Part shown: one piece after another, positions 15,705-25,462 of the stretch | Numbering within the stretch: the first letter of the stretch is position 1 | Layout of the letters: every line of letters begins with the position of its first letter | Source of the DNA: Campylobacteraceae bacterium | GTDB lineage: Bacteria > Campylobacterota > Campylobacteria > Campylobacterales > Sulfurovaceae | Reading direction: 5' to 3' | Assembly: GCA_027035765.1 (NCBI GenBank) | Contig: JALVUD010000013.1 | Span: 1 to 40,389 of the forward strand | DNA: 40,389 bases | Notes under the pieces: model-generated | Told to the model about the DNA's origin: nothing | The model's input: only the letters and a program-made list of their open reading frames with translations | The model's database searches: none | Position numbers and translations under genes: made by a program

Positions 15705-16661
15705 CTACAGTCGTTCGGGGCGTTCATCCTTGAAGGCGAGTTTTTCCGCCTCGGCCAGGAGTTCCAGGGCGCCGTCGTCGATCATCTTCTGTGCCAGTCG
15801 ACCTCCGGAACCCTCCGCCTCTTCCGGAGGAAGAAGCAGCTCCTCGTAGAGGACTTTGCTGCCGTCGGGGTAGCCCAGCATGGCCCGGAGGTCCAGCTCT
15901 CCATCGATCAGACGACGGGCATTGACCGCCACCGGGGCCGAACAGCCCGCTCCCACCGCCGATACGAACTCCCGCTCGATATCCGTACAAAGGTGCGTCA
16001 CCGGATCGTCCAGCTCCATGGCGATCTGTCGGACCGTCTCGTTGCCGGTGACGATCTCGATCCCCAGTGCCGCCTGGCCCATGGGAGGGATCATCCACTC
16101 CAGCTTCTGGACATGGGGAATCTCCCGCAGCAAATCCAGGCGCGCCAGGCCGATATAGGCCAGGATGATCGCATCGTATTGTCCCTCCGCCAATTTCCGA
16201 AGGCGGGTATTGACATTGCCCCGCAGATCCTTCACCTGCAGATCGGGGCGCCGCTGAAGCAGCTGCATCCGACGCCGCAGACTTGTCGTCCCGACGACGG
16301 CCCCTTCAGGGAGTGCTTCAAAGGATGAAAACTGATGCGAAAGAAAGACATCGCTCTGATCCTGCCGCTCGGTGATCGCCGCCAGCTCCAGCCCCTCGGG
16401 AATGAAGGTGGGGACGTCTTTGAGGGAGTGGACCGCCAGATCGGCACGGCCTGCCAGCATCTCATCCTCCAGCTCCTTGGTAAAGTGCCCTTTGCCGCCC
16501 ACCAGGGCCAGAGGGCGGTCCAGAATCTTGTCACCCCGGCTGGTGATCTCCTCCAGCTCCACGCTGATCTCGGGGTGGGCCTTTTCGATCCTCGCCTTGA
16601 TGTGGTAAGCCTGCCAGAGTGCCAGCTGACTGGCCCGGGTGGCAATGGTCAGTTTTTTCAC
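15705..16661 (-). CDS. hemC: Porphobilinogen deaminase (hydroxymethylbilane synthase)
   Basis: The product is 318 residues. It polymerises four porphobilinogens to hydroxymethylbilane in haem synthesis. Landmarks are KKLTIATRASQLALWQA at the N-terminus, the catalytic Asp region HSLKDVPTF near residue 80, the Arg-rich TTSLRRRMQLL, RGNVNTRLRKL, and the dipyrromethane-binding Cys240 in GAGCSAPVAV. It is the last gene of the minus-strand run that also carries hemA, 17 bases after the Dsb-like gene. Confidence 0.97.
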   Translation of the reverse strand: MKKLTIATRASQLALWQAYHIKARIEKAHPEISVELEEITSRGDKILDRPLALVGGKGHFTKELEDEMLAGRADLAVHSLKDVPTFIPEGLELAAITERQDQSDVFLSHQFSSFEALPEGAVVGTTSLRRRMQLLQRRPDLQVKDLRGNVNTRLRKLAEGQYDAIILAYIGLARLDLLREIPHVQKLEWMIPPMGQAALGIEIVTGNETVRQIAMELDDPVTHLCTDIEREFVSAVGAGCSAPVAVNARRLIDGELDLRAMLGYPDGSKVLYEELLLPPEEAEGSGGRLAQKMIDDGALELLAEAEKLAFKDERPERL

Positions 16662-16677
16662 TTGGACCGCCTAGGTG

Positions 16678-17505
16678 TTATTTGAGATATTTTTTGTATT
16701 CGCTGCGTCCGGCGTCATATTTGCCGTCGAAGTAAACCGTAGGCGTACCGCGTACCATCATGGAAGCGGCCTTCTTCATATCTTCCCGAACCGCTTTTTT
16801 ATACTCGGGCTTGTCGATATCTTCGGGTTTAAGATCGATTCCGAGCTGCTGTTTGATCGTCGCAAGAATCTTCTTTTCGTCAGTCAGCCGCGGATCGATC
16901 TTGAGCTGATAGAGCTTCATCGCCTCGTCGGTCTTTCCCTGGCTCTGCAAGTGCTCCATGACCCGGGTCAGGACCTCGGAGACCGGGTGGAGGCTGACCA
17001 GAGGCATGTGGTAGTAGTAGAGGGCCACTTTGTCGGGATGGGCCCGGACATCCTTGAGCAGACCCGGCATGTAGTTCAGGCAGAAGGGACACTGGGGATC
17101 GGAGAAGACGACAATCTTGTGGGGGGCATCGGCCTTGCCGGCCACCAGATGTCTCTTGTCGTAGAAATCGGCGGGCATGGTCGGTTTGATCTCATTGCGT
17201 AGGTCCCGGCCGGTTTTCATATCGATCAGTGACATGGCCGCCAGCTGATCCTTGCTGTTGACGAAGACCATCTCGGGTACTTGCTGTTTTTTCTTTCCGA
17301 CGGCCAGGTCCATGGTGAACATGTAGGCTTTCCAGTCGGGACGGCCCTCCAGAGGCTGCTCGGCGATCTTGGTCACTTTTTCGACCTTGATCCGGGGATT
17401 CTGTACCAGGGTATGGCGAACGAAGTTCTCCAGGTTGAATTCAGCGGCTCCGGCGATCAGAGTCGCCGCGATCAGGCTCGTCGATAATTTCCACATCGAT
17501 GACAT
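16678..17505 (-). CDS. Exported thioredoxin-fold thiol:disulfide protein (DsbA/DsbC/DsbG-like)
   Basis: The product is 275 residues. The ATG at 17505 is chosen because AAGGAG lies seven bases before it; the in-frame ATG at 17520 precedes that site. A signal peptide (MWKLSTSLIAATLIAGAAE) is followed by an N-terminal region of about 100 residues that may mediate dimerisation. The thioredoxin domain has CPFC at residues 139-142 in VVFSDPQCPFCLNY and the cis-Pro segment GTPTVYFDGKYD near the C-terminus. It is a periplasmic oxidoreductase or isomerase. The first 25 codons or so overlap the end of fxsA, giving translational coupling. Confidence 0.85.
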   Translation of the reverse strand: MSSMWKLSTSLIAATLIAGAAEFNLENFVRHTLVQNPRIKVEKVTKIAEQPLEGRPDWKAYMFTMDLAVGKKKQQVPEMVFVNSKDQLAAMSLIDMKTGRDLRNEIKPTMPADFYDKRHLVAGKADAPHKIVVFSDPQCPFCLNYMPGLLKDVRAHPDKVALYYYHMPLVSLHPVSEVLTRVMEHLQSQGKTDEAMKLYQLKIDPRLTDEKKILATIKQQLGIDLKPEDIDKPEYKKAVREDMKKAASMMVRGTPTVYFDGKYDAGRSEYKKYLK

Positions 17506-17875
17506 TGTTTTCTCCTTCATTAAATGGGTCGTGAGTTGCTTTGGGTGTCGGTCGGATTCTAGCGAACAAATGTAAATAGAGTGTGTAAAGCAGCAGACCG
17601 ATTCCTATCAGGTCGGTCAGCACTCCGGGAATGATCAGCAGAATCGCCCCCAGCAGATAGGCCATGGAGGCGTTGTGGACATCACGGATATCGAAATGGC
17701 CGAAGTTAAAGGTCTGGAAATTGTTCCAGAGGGCATAGGGCGACAGGCGCAGCAGCAACGCTCCGATCACCATGGTCGAAAGGATCCAGACCACGCTCCA
17801 CCCGAAGCCGATCATGATCCCCACTTTCAGGGAGACAAAGAGTTCGGCGAAGAAGAGCAGGACCAGGAAGATCAT
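17441..17875 (-). CDS. fxsA: FxsA family inner-membrane protein
   Basis: The product is 144 residues. Three hydrophobic segments are seen: the N-terminal IFLVLLFFAELFVSLKVGIM, GWSVVWILSTMVIGALLL, and AYLLGAILLIIPGVLTDLIG. The last carries the family signature IPGVLTDLIGIGLLL. The C-terminal tail is polar and acidic (ENNVIDVEIIDEPD). FxsA of E. coli affects phage T7 exclusion, and its cellular role is otherwise unclear. It lies one base after proS, and its 3' end overlaps the Dsb-like gene by about 65 bases. Confidence 0.85.
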   Translation of the reverse strand: MIFLVLLFFAELFVSLKVGIMIGFGWSVVWILSTMVIGALLLRLSPYALWNNFQTFNFGHFDIRDVHNASMAYLLGAILLIIPGVLTDLIGIGLLLYTLYLHLFARIRPTPKATHDPFNEGENNVIDVEIIDEPDRGDSDRRSR

Positions 17876-17876
17876 C

Positions 17877-19592
17877 TCAAACCCGTTTGAGGACCTCGTC
17901 CGCCACCGCCTCTACCGCGACGTCGAGACGTTCCAGCCCGTCCCGGACGATCAGCTCCACCTGCCCCTCCGCCAGCTTCTTGCCCACGACGATCCCCAGT
18001 GGGATGCCGATCAGTTCGAAATCTTTCATTTTGAAGCCGAAGCGCTCCTTGCGGTCGTCCAGCAAGACCGCCACCCCTTTGGCACTGAGAGTCCGATAGA
18101 GGGCCTCAGCCGCTTCCCGCTCGGTGTCGTTGGCGATGTTGGAGACGATGATCTCCAGATCGAAGGGGGCGCTCTCCCGAGTCCAGATGCATCCCCGGTC
18201 GTCATGGTGCTGTTCGATGATCGCCGCCAGGAGCCGGGAAACCCCGATCCCGTAGGTCCCCATGACAAAGGGACGGCTCTTGCCGTTTTCATCCAGGAAG
18301 GTCGCACCCAGCGGTTCGCTGTAGCGGGTCCCCAGCTGAAAGATATGCCCCACTTCGATCCCCTTGGTATAGTGGAGCCGGCCGCCGCAGCGGGCACAGC
18401 AGTCCCCTTCCTGCACCGCGACCAGGTCGGCAAAGATATCGCCAAACTCGGGGACCGTCACACCGATACGGTGGTAATCCTCCCGATTGGCCCCCATGAT
18501 GAGATCGGATTCACCTCTGAGCTCTTTGTCGATGCGATAGCTTATTTCCTCGGGCAGGTTCTCGAAGCCCATATACCCCGGCGTCAGTCCGGCAGCCCGA
18601 AGCTCCTCTTCGCTGACGTCGATCAGTTCGTTGGCACCCACGGCGTTGCAGGCTTTGGTCTCTTCCAGCTCGTCATTACCCCGGATAAAGAAGAGCACGA
18701 TCGCCTCTTTCCCCTCGTCATAGAGCGCTTTTTTCGCTACCGCTTTGATCAGATGGTGCGGATCGAGATGGAAAAATTCCGCCAAGGCGTCGATGGTGGT
18801 CACCCCGGGAGTGTGAAACTCCCCTTCGCTCATCTCCGGAGCTTCCCCTTCCTCATACTCCGGGGCCGCTTTGGGAGCCCGGACCGCCGCTTCGATATTG
18901 GCACCGTAGTCGCACCCTTCGCAGACGACGATCGTGTCTTCACCGCTGTCAGCCAGGACCATGAACTCTTTGGAGCCGCTGCCGCCGATGGCGCCGCTGT
19001 CGGCTTCGACGACCCGGAAATCGAGCCCCAGGCGGGTGAAGATCCGGCTGTAGGTCGCCTCCATATGATCAAACTCCCGCTTCATATCCGCCTCGTCCTT
19101 GTGGAAGCTGTAGCCGTCCTCCATCAGGAACTCCCGGCCCCGCATCAGACCGAAACGGGGGCGGATCTCATCGCGAAACTTGGTCTTGATCTGATAGAGA
19201 TGCAGCGGCAGCTGCTTGTAGCTCTTGACACTCTGGCGCACCAGGTTGACCATCATCTCCTCGTGGGTGGGGCCCAGGACGAACTCGTTCTCTTTCCGGT
19301 CGGTGAAGCGCAGCAGCTCCTTGCCGTACTTCTCGAAACGCCCGCTCTCCCGCCAGAGCTCGGCGGGGGTGACAAACGCCAGATCCACCTCCAGGCATCC
19401 GGCGGCATCCAGCTCCTCTTTGACCACCTGCCGGACCCGGTCCAGACTCCGTTTCCCCAGGGGGAGGAAGTTGTAGAGTCCCGCGCCGACACTCTGGATG
19501 AACCCGGCCCGCAGCAGATAGATATGGCTGGGGAGCACCGCGTCGCTGGGCGCCTCCTTGGCCGTGGGGATCAGCATTTTGGAAAATCTCAT
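17877..19592 (-). CDS. proS: Prolyl-tRNA synthetase, bacterial type with editing insertion
   Basis: The product is 571 residues. Class II motifs are visible: motif 1 and the TxE region ([16 protein letters not shown]), motif 2 ([20 protein letters not shown]), and motif 3 ([20 protein letters not shown]). The roughly 180-residue insertion between motifs 2 and 3 is the INS editing domain that hydrolyses Ala-tRNA-Pro. The C-terminal anticodon domain ends with VADEVLKRV. Its start overlaps the hemA stop as ATGA. Confidence 0.97.
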   Translation of the reverse strand: MRFSKMLIPTAKEAPSDAVLPSHIYLLRAGFIQSVGAGLYNFLPLGKRSLDRVRQVVKEELDAAGCLEVDLAFVTPAELWRESGRFEKYGKELLRFTDRKENEFVLGPTHEEMMVNLVRQSVKSYKQLPLHLYQIKTKFRDEIRPRFGLMRGREFLMEDGYSFHKDEADMKREFDHMEATYSRIFTRLGLDFRVVEADSGAIGGSGSKEFMVLADSGEDTIVVCEGCDYGANIEAAVRAPKAAPEYEEGEAPEMSEGEFHTPGVTTIDALAEFFHLDPHHLIKAVAKKALYDEGKEAIVLFFIRGNDELEETKACNAVGANELIDVSEEELRAAGLTPGYMGFENLPEEISYRIDKELRGESDLIMGANREDYHRIGVTVPEFGDIFADLVAVQEGDCCARCGGRLHYTKGIEVGHIFQLGTRYSEPLGATFLDENGKSRPFVMGTYGIGVSRLLAAIIEQHHDDRGCIWTRESAPFDLEIIVSNIANDTEREAAEALYRTLSAKGVAVLLDDRKERFGFKMKDFELIGIPLGIVVGKKLAEGQVELIVRDGLERLDVAVEAVADEVLKRV

Positions 19593-20890
19593 GATTGGGT
19601 GTCCTTTGTCTGAGTTTTGTAGGTTCTGGGGTCCACATCGCTGGTATCGATCTCGAAGATCTTCTTGATCGCCTCGATGGCCCGACTGCCATCGCTCTCT
19701 TTGGAGGCGAGGCGGAGATTTTTCGTGGGGCGATGCAGATATTTGTCAAAGGCCTGGGCCACCAGGTAGCGAACGTTGTCCGCCGCCGCCTCGGGGATGT
19801 GGCCTTTACGCAGAGCCCGCTGCACCTCCTCCTCCACGACCTCGGCAATCTCCAGGCGCATCTGCTTGATCACCGGTTCGACAGAGAGGGCCTGGAGCCA
19901 GCGGTAGAACTCCTCCACGTAGCGATCCACGATCTCCCCGGCTCGGAGGGCCTGCTCCTGGCGCAGGGCGTGATTGTTCTTGGAGATCGCCTGGAGATCG
20001 TCGATCCGGAAGATCCGGACGTCGCACTCGGGCATTTCGGCGATGTCCCGCGGAATCGCCATATCGAACCATAGGCGATCCAGCTCTTTCTCTTCGATCA
20101 TCTCGGGGGTGATGATCGGCTCGGGGGAGGCGGTGGCGGTAAAGAGAAGACGGTAACGGTTGAGATAGATCGGCAGCCGTTCCAGGCTCCCGACCCGGAC
20201 ATTCTCTCCCAGCTCCTCGGCCAGGGCCTCGGCCCGTTCCCGAGTCCGCGAGACCAGCAGCACGTCCGCCCCGGCACGGAGCAGGTGCTTGGCCGCCAGG
20301 CGCCCCATCTCACCGGTACCGACCACGATCCCCGTCATTCCCGCCAGGGAGCCGTTCATCAACTCCTGGGCCTGAGCTACGGCCACGGAGGCGATGGAGA
20401 CGGGATTTTCCGAGATATTGGTGGCGTTGCGCACCTCGGCGGCACATTTGACGGCATAGCTGACCACCCGGTTGAGCTCCCGCCCGGCGGTGCCGTTGTC
20501 GTAGGAGAGTTTGAATCCCTGTTTGACCTGTCCCGTGATCTGGGCCTCTCCGATCACCAGAGAATCCAGGGAGCTGACCACACTGAAGAGATGAGTGACC
20601 GCCTCTTGATCCTCATAGCGTTTGGCACTCTTCTCCAGCTCGTAGAAATTGATCCCCCGTGTCCGACTCAAAAGCCCCAACACCGCATGGAAGGTCGCGA
20701 AGTTGTCCCGGCTGGCGGTGACGATCTCGATCCGGTTGCAGGTATTGATCACGAAGGCCTCCAGAAGAAAATCGAAGGCTTCCAGGGTCCGGAGAAACTC
20801 CCGGATCTCCTCCTCGTCCCTGAAGGCCAGCCGTTCCCGCTGCTGCAGATCGCAGTGTCTGTAGTTGAAACTCACCACCTGGTAGTGCAT
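19589..20890 (-). CDS. hemA: Glutamyl-tRNA reductase
   Basis: The product is 433 residues from the ATG at 20890 ([20 protein letters not shown]); in-frame codons further upstream belong to the preceding gene. It reduces Glu-tRNA to glutamate-1-semialdehyde, the committed step of C5 haem synthesis. The catalytic Cys lies in [12 protein letters not shown], a [13 protein letters not shown] block follows, and the Rossmann motif is [16 protein letters not shown]. It starts two bases after the polyprenyl synthase stop and overlaps proS by four bases. Confidence 0.97.
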   Translation of the reverse strand: MHYQVVSFNYRHCDLQQRERLAFRDEEEIREFLRTLEAFDFLLEAFVINTCNRIEIVTASRDNFATFHAVLGLLSRTRGINFYELEKSAKRYEDQEAVTHLFSVVSSLDSLVIGEAQITGQVKQGFKLSYDNGTAGRELNRVVSYAVKCAAEVRNATNISENPVSIASVAVAQAQELMNGSLAGMTGIVVGTGEMGRLAAKHLLRAGADVLLVSRTRERAEALAEELGENVRVGSLERLPIYLNRYRLLFTATASPEPIITPEMIEEKELDRLWFDMAIPRDIAEMPECDVRIFRIDDLQAISKNNHALRQEQALRAGEIVDRYVEEFYRWLQALSVEPVIKQMRLEIAEVVEEEVQRALRKGHIPEAAADNVRYLVAQAFDKYLHRPTKNLRLASKESDGSRAIEAIKKIFEIDTSDVDPRTYKTQTKDTQS

Positions 20891-20892
20891 GC

Positions 20893-21789
20893 TCAGTAGT
20901 TCCTTTCGATCATCTTGCGGGCCATCGCCTCGAGCTCCGGTTCTCCCTCGCGGCGCATCAGAGCGATCGCCTCTTCGATCAGCCCCCGAGCTTCCGCCCT
21001 GGAGCGTTCCAAGGCCCCGGTTTCCTCCATCCGCTCCCGGATCCATGCCGCACTTTCAGGGGTGACCGGACGCCGATGCAGGGCCAGAAGCCGACGGCGA
21101 TCAGGCTCGGAGAGCGCGTCGTAGAGGTAGATGTAGGGCAGTGTGGTCTTCCCCTCCTCGAAATCGTGCATCGCCGGCTTGCCCAGGGCCTCGGCACTCT
21201 GGGTGATGTCCAGCAGATCGTCGATCATCTGAAAGGCGATCCCCAGATTACGCCCGTAGATGCGGTAGGCCTCCCGGTTCTTCCCGGCCAGAATCGCCGC
21301 CGCCTCCGCCGAGGCTTCGATCAGGGAGGCGGTCTTCTGGTAGATCATCTTCAGGTAGGCGTCACGGTCGGAATTGAACTGCTCCGAGAGCAGCACGTCC
21401 TGCCGCTCCCCAAGGCTCAATTCGATAACGGCATGGGAGAGGACCCTGGCCACCTGCCGGTCGATATCCACCAGCTCATGGAAGGCTTTGGCGTAGAGAA
21501 CATCCCCGAACATGATGGAGGTTTTGCTGCCGTAGAGGGCATTGAGAGAGGGGCGGCCGCGGCGCAGATCGGCATCGTCGATCACGTCGTCGTGCAGCAG
21601 GCTCGCGGCGTGGATCATCTCCACCACCGCCGCGGTCTTCACCGCGGCGGGACCCCTCCCGGCGATGGTGAGAATCAGCCGGGCCCGCAGGCGCTTGCCG
21701 GCTGGCAGCCGGCAGTAGAGCTCCTGTGCGTCCCGATCCTCCAGTTCGGCGATATACTGTCCGATTCTGCGTTCAACTGCCTCCAGCAC
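20893..21789 (-). CDS. Trans-polyprenyl diphosphate synthase (menaquinone side chain)
   Basis: The product is 298 residues from a GTG start at 21789. It has the two Asp-rich motifs of trans-isoprenyl synthases, LLHDDVIDDADLRRG (FARM-type, residues about 64-78) and FQMIDDLLDITQ (SARM-type), plus the GKRLRARLIL block. It condenses isopentenyl diphosphates for the quinone tail. It lies nine bases after the DUF2018 gene and two bases before hemA. Chain length cannot be read with certainty. Confidence 0.9.
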   Translation of the reverse strand: MLEAVERRIGQYIAELEDRDAQELYCRLPAGKRLRARLILTIAGRGPAAVKTAAVVEMIHAASLLHDDVIDDADLRRGRPSLNALYGSKTSIMFGDVLYAKAFHELVDIDRQVARVLSHAVIELSLGERQDVLLSEQFNSDRDAYLKMIYQKTASLIEASAEAAAILAGKNREAYRIYGRNLGIAFQMIDDLLDITQSAEALGKPAMHDFEEGKTTLPYIYLYDALSEPDRRRLLALHRRPVTPESAAWIRERMEETGALERSRAEARGLIEEAIALMRREGEPELEAMARKMIERNY

Positions 21790-21798
21790 CGGATCGTC

Positions 21799-22077
21799 CT
21801 ATTCGCACTGGGTGACGATGTTGCCCACCGTCTCGATGAAGAGGGAGTTTTTGCGGTTCTCGAACTCTTGGGGCTCTGTCGCGGCCATCGATTGGACATT
21901 GCGTTCGTAAGCCTCTTCCAATCCATGATCTTCCAGCATCTTCTCCGCTACGGCCAGACGCTCGATCAAACGCTCGATCTCCTGATCCACGATGTTGCGG
22001 TTGGCAGTGTGGAGGATCTGAAAGAAATTCTCTCTGGGGCTGGTCATCATAAAATCGTCATCGTCAAAAAGCTGCAT
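21799..22077 (-). CDS. DUF2018 family protein (HP0242-type)
   Basis: The product is 92 residues, mostly helix (NIVDQEIERLIERLAVAEKM, FIETVGNIVTQCE), with an acidic N-terminus LFDDDDF. The family is confined to Campylobacterota; its H. pylori member HP0242 forms an intertwined (knotted) helical homodimer, and its function is unknown. The gene heads the run toward the polyprenyl synthase, hemA and proS. Confidence 0.8.
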   Translation of the reverse strand: MQLFDDDDFMMTSPRENFFQILHTANRNIVDQEIERLIERLAVAEKMLEDHGLEEAYERNVQSMAATEPQEFENRKNSLFIETVGNIVTQCE

Positions 22078-22135
22078 CGTTCTCTCTTTGGTTGGGAATG
22101 GGTTTAATCAGCGGATTTTCTTTCAACTTTTGGAG

Positions 22136-22175
22136 GCAGGGCTATAGCCCTGCATGGCGGGAATGAATTCCCGCC
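22136..22175. repeat. Two palindromes, GGCAGGGCTATAGCCCTGC and GGCGGGAATGAATTCCCGCC
   Basis: GCAGGGC/GCCCTGC (22136-22153) and GGCGGGAAT/ATTCCCGCC (22156-22175) lie side by side, with a partial third unit ATTCCCGCCGG at 22191. The second resembles GCCGGGAA..TTCCCGGC at 30640-30659, where the stem bases differ but remain paired. These are REP-like palindromes upstream of the DUF2018 gene. The rest of 22078-22351 holds no gene that I can see. Confidence 0.65.
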
Positions 22176-22351
22176 TCCTTGAATAGAATGATTCCCGCCG
22201 GTTTAATAACACCGGATTCTCCCTAACCTGGGGTCTTGGAGATCCGATAGAATTTTTGGGAGATATTATAGCACCTTTGTAACGGGGAATGTGTTGAGGG
22301 CTGCACGCCGCTCGAGGGGGTACAGAAAGGGAGGAGCTAAAAAGGCCGGGC

Positions 22352-22873
22352 CTATTTCGCCGCCGGCTTCTGGGGAGGCTGTTGCTTCTGGAGCGCTTTC
22401 ATCACCAGTTTTTTGAGCTCTTCCCGGTGAGCGATCACCTTTTCCATACCGATCCGCCGCCCCTCGGCCATGATCTGAGGTGTCAGACGCAGGGCTTTGC
22501 GGCCGGTCGGGGTGCTGTAAAAAGCTTCAAGGTCTTTGAGCTCTTTGGGGGTGAAATATTTGGCATAGACTCTGGCCAGATCATTTTTGATAGCGTCCCA
22601 ACCGATATATCGGGCGTAAAAATCCCGGATCTCTTTTTTGATCTTTGCCAGTGCGGGTTGGCGTTTTACCAGTCCTTCGGTAGCCTGATCGACGATCTGT
22701 GTGTAGATCTTGGAGAGTTCCATGCTCTTGAAAAGTTTTTGGGCCTCCGCCACGGCAGCGGGATCGATCTTGGCCGCCTGCGCGGCAGGGGCAGCGGGCA
22801 TCTCGGCCATGGCCGTACTTCCCAGTCCCAAAAGGGCACACAGCAACAGGGGACTCAGCAGTTTTCTCTTCAT
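22352..22873 (-). CDS. DUF2059 family exported protein
   Basis: The product is 173 residues from the ATG at 22873, with AAGGAG upstream. A signal peptide (LLSPLLLCALLGLGSTAMA) is followed by an Ala/Pro linker. The DUF2059 domain follows, with the typical ending FYSTPTGRKALRLTPQIMAE, and the tail is Gln/Lys/Pro rich. It is probably periplasmic. Function is unknown. It lies alone, 65 bases from the end of the upstream operon. Confidence 0.75.
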   Translation of the reverse strand: MKRKLLSPLLLCALLGLGSTAMAEMPAAPAAQAAKIDPAAVAEAQKLFKSMELSKIYTQIVDQATEGLVKRQPALAKIKKEIRDFYARYIGWDAIKNDLARVYAKYFTPKELKDLEAFYSTPTGRKALRLTPQIMAEGRRIGMEKVIAHREELKKLVMKALQKQQPPQKPAAK

Positions 22874-22937
22874 CAAATCTCCTTGAAAATAAAATTATAG
22901 AAACAATGATAGCTGAATCTAATTAGAAATATATTTT

Positions 22938-23957
22938 TCAGAGAATCTCGCCGCCGCCCAGCAGCCGCTCCCCGTCGTAGAAGACGGCGAACTGCCCTCT
23001 CGCCAGGCCGTAGACCGGTTCAGCCAGTTCCACTTCGCCCCGTTCTCCCTCGATACGGACGCGGGCGGGGATGGCCCGGGTACGGTAACGGACTTTGACC
23101 TGACACTCGAAACTCTCCAGATCCTCGAAGAGGTTGATCCGGCCGATCTCGAAACGACGCTCCTCCAGCCGATCCCGGGTCCCGACGACGATCCGGTTCT
23201 GCGCCGGATCCAGGGAGAGGACGTAGTGGGGATCGTGGGCCCCGTGGACGGTAAAGCCCCGCCGTTTCCCTATGGTGTAGTGCATATAGCCTCGATGGGT
23301 TCCCACGACTTCACCCGCTTCGTTGAGCACCTCCCCCTCCCGGTCGATCTCCATGTGGCGAGCCAGGACCTCGGTGTAGTCGTTCTCTACGAAGCAGATC
23401 TCGCTGCTCTCTTTCTGGGTAGCGATATCCGCCAGGACCGGGATCCGAGCGGCGATCGCTTTGACATCCTCTTTGTGCCTCTCCCCCAGGGGGAAGATCA
23501 GCCGCGGCAGAACCTCCCGCCGTACCTCTGCTAGGAAATAGCTCTGATCCTTGTTACGGTCTACCGCCATATAGACGTACTGACCGTCACAACGCACATA
23601 GTGACCCGTAGCAATCTTGTCGATCCCCAGGGAGTCGGCGAAGGCCACCATCCGGCCGAATTTTATCTGACGGTTGCAGACTACACAGGGATTGGGGGTC
23701 CGGCCGGCCTGATATTCCCGGACGAAATAGTCGTAGACCTCCTCACGGAAATCCCCGGAGATATCCAGAAAATGCACCTCGATCCCGAGGTACTCCCCCA
23801 CCCGTTTCACCTTGGCGAAGTTCTCCCGGTGGTAGGCTTCGTTGTCGTGAAGTTTCATATAGACGCCGGTGACCTCGTATCCCTGCTCCTGCAGCAGCAG
23901 CGCTGTCACGGTGGAATCGACGCCGCCGCTCATACCTACCAGTACGTTTTTAGCCAT
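22938..23957 (-). CDS. mnmA: tRNA-specific 2-thiouridylase
   Basis: The product is 339 residues. The ATG at 23957 starts [20 protein letters not shown], with the PP-loop SGGVDS. The active-site Cys of [15 protein letters not shown] is near residue 95, and the second Cys lies in [14 protein letters not shown] near residue 190. It makes s2U34 in tRNA for Lys, Glu and Gln using persulfide sulfur. Its start overlaps the preceding gene by eight bases, so it is the last gene of the aroQ operon. Confidence 0.96.
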   Translation of the reverse strand: MAKNVLVGMSGGVDSTVTALLLQEQGYEVTGVYMKLHDNEAYHRENFAKVKRVGEYLGIEVHFLDISGDFREEVYDYFVREYQAGRTPNPCVVCNRQIKFGRMVAFADSLGIDKIATGHYVRCDGQYVYMAVDRNKDQSYFLAEVRREVLPRLIFPLGERHKEDVKAIAARIPVLADIATQKESSEICFVENDYTEVLARHMEIDREGEVLNEAGEVVGTHRGYMHYTIGKRRGFTVHGAHDPHYVLSLDPAQNRIVVGTRDRLEERRFEIGRINLFEDLESFECQVKVRYRTRAIPARVRIEGERGEVELAEPVYGLARGQFAVFYDGERLLGGGEIL

Positions 23958-24408
23958 CACAACGCTCCCTGATCTGCAAACCATACCCTTCGGAGCAGCG
24001 GGCCAGTGCCGCCACCGCCACGGGTTCCTCTCCCCGACAGAGCAGGATCTGTTCGAAGACCGAAGGGGGAAGTTCGATCCGCTCTCCGGGCATTGCACGC
24101 TCTGCCGGGAGGACCGCGATCCTTCCCTCCAGCAGTACCCGTTTACGCTCCGCCAGATCCGGTTCCTCCTCGACACACTCTCCCACATACCATCCTTCGG
24201 ACGCCGGGTGAACCCGGGCGACCTTTCGGCCGTCACGGCGGATCTGGAGTTCGGGAAGCTGCCCGCCCAGATCGATCCAGGCCCCGGGGAGCAGACGCTC
24301 CAGATGCTTGCTCTTGAGGGAGAGTGGCTCCAGGCAGAGGCAATACTCCCCCTCTTTCAAGTGCCGCAGGCGGGAACGGTTGAGACGCAGCACCTGGGTC
24401 TCAAGCAT
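23950..24408 (-). CDS. Uncharacterised protein with two possible SpoA (FliN-like) repeats
   Basis: The product is 152 residues. No family is firmly recognised. Two halves share a pattern reminiscent of SpoA/FliN C-terminal domains: [20 protein letters not shown] with [16 protein letters not shown] in the first, and [19 protein letters not shown] with [20 protein letters not shown] in the second. Each reads as PG.xI.L, then a hydrophobic strand, then a GEEPVA-like turn, then EGxxxxI. It overlaps flhF by eight bases and mnmA by eight bases. Its place beside flhF makes a flagellar C-ring or assembly role plausible. This is inference from pattern and context only. Confidence 0.45.
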   Translation of the reverse strand: MLETQVLRLNRSRLRHLKEGEYCLCLEPLSLKSKHLERLLPGAWIDLGGQLPELQIRRDGRKVARVHPASEGWYVGECVEEEPDLAERKRVLLEGRIAVLPAERAMPGERIELPPSVFEQILLCRGEEPVAVAALARCSEGYGLQIRERCDG

Positions 24409-25462
24409 GGAGTTCTCCCGTGAAGGCGTCCAGGATCCGCTCTTTTTCCGCCGGGATCAGATCATCGGGGACCTTCTGGCCCGTGCTGAGATAGCTCACC
24501 GGCAGATGGCGCTCGGTCAAAAAGGCGATCAGATCCCCCACCCGCTGCGTTTCGTCAAATTTGGTGACGATAGCGTTTTCGACATTGATGAAGTTGAAGT
24601 GCTCGTAGATCTCACGGATATCCTCATATTTGGCGGTAGCGGAGATGACGAGGGAGGTGGAGATCTCCCGATCCCGGACGCTTTTGAGGAACTCCACCGT
24701 ACGGATCAGCCGGTCGGTGTCGAAGGGGGAGATCCCCGCCGTGTCCACCAGGATCACGTCGTAGTCCGAAAGGGCGTCCAACTGCTCCGCGAACTCCTCG
24801 ATCCGCTCCACCCGGCGATGCTCCAGGTGGAGGATCCGGGCGAAGTTGTCCAGCTGCTCGTAGGCTCCGGCCCGCCAGGTGTCGAGATTGATCAATGCCA
24901 CCCGATAGTCCCGATCCAGGAGGTAGCTGTAGCGTGCCGCCAGTTTGGCGATAGTCGTGGTCTTGCCCACACCGGTCGGTCCCACCATCATCATCACCCG
25001 GGGACGGGAGAGATCTTCGGGGACGATCCGCAGCCCCTCGTCCACCTCTTCCAGCAGATAGCTCAGCAGCAGCTTCTCATCCTCCGCCACCGCCGTCCCC
25101 AGCATCGGTTCCACCCGTTGCATCAGCCAGTCCCGGCGCAGTCCTTTGGAGCTCAAAAGCCCGACGACTTTTTCCACTGTCTCGGAGCTCTTGTCACGGA
25201 TCCCCGCCGCCGCCTTCATCCGCTCCATCTGATCCTGAAGCTCATGCATCTCACGGATCAGCTCCTCCTCTTCGCTCAGGCCAAGGCTGGCCAGATACTC
25301 CTCTTCGGGGACCGCCACGGTGATCTCCGCCACCAGCTTCCCGTCCCGCCCGACGGTCTGACGGGCCCGCAGCAGCTGCAGATCGCTGACATGGGGGTAC
25401 TTGGAACGGGCCAGGGCAAAAGCCTCTTTGGGTGTCGGGGCTTCGAAGGTCTCTTCGATCAT
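24401..25462 (-). CDS. flhF: Flagellar biosynthesis GTPase FlhF
   Basis: The product is 353 residues from the ATG at 25462, with AGGAG seven bases before. The N-terminal basic/B region begins IEETFEAPTPKEAFALARSK. The NG domain has the G1 loop GPTGVGKTTTIAKLAARY, then LINLDTWRAGAYEQL, VILVDTAGISPFD and the AIVTKFDETQRVGD region. FlhF directs flagellum placement and in Campylobacter also flagellar gene expression. The same frame is open upstream through folK without a stop, so a FolK-FlhF fusion protein can also be made. Confidence 0.93.
   Translation of the reverse strand: MIEETFEAPTPKEAFALARSKYPHVSDLQLLRARQTVGRDGKLVAEITVAVPEEEYLASLGLSEEEELIREMHELQDQMERMKAAAGIRDKSSETVEKVVGLLSSKGLRRDWLMQRVEPMLGTAVAEDEKLLLSYLLEEVDEGLRIVPEDLSRPRVMMMVGPTGVGKTTTIAKLAARYSYLLDRDYRVALINLDTWRAGAYEQLDNFARILHLEHRRVERIEEFAEQLDALSDYDVILVDTAGISPFDTDRLIRTVEFLKSVRDREISTSLVISATAKYEDIREIYEHFNFINVENAIVTKFDETQRVGDLIAFLTERHLPVSYLSTGQKVPDDLIPAEKERILDAFTGELHA

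Noticed and set aside
22136-22175. Palindromes upstream of DUF2018 as a tRNA or riboswitch
   Set aside because: Only simple perfect hairpins are present; no cloverleaf, anticodon or known aptamer pattern.
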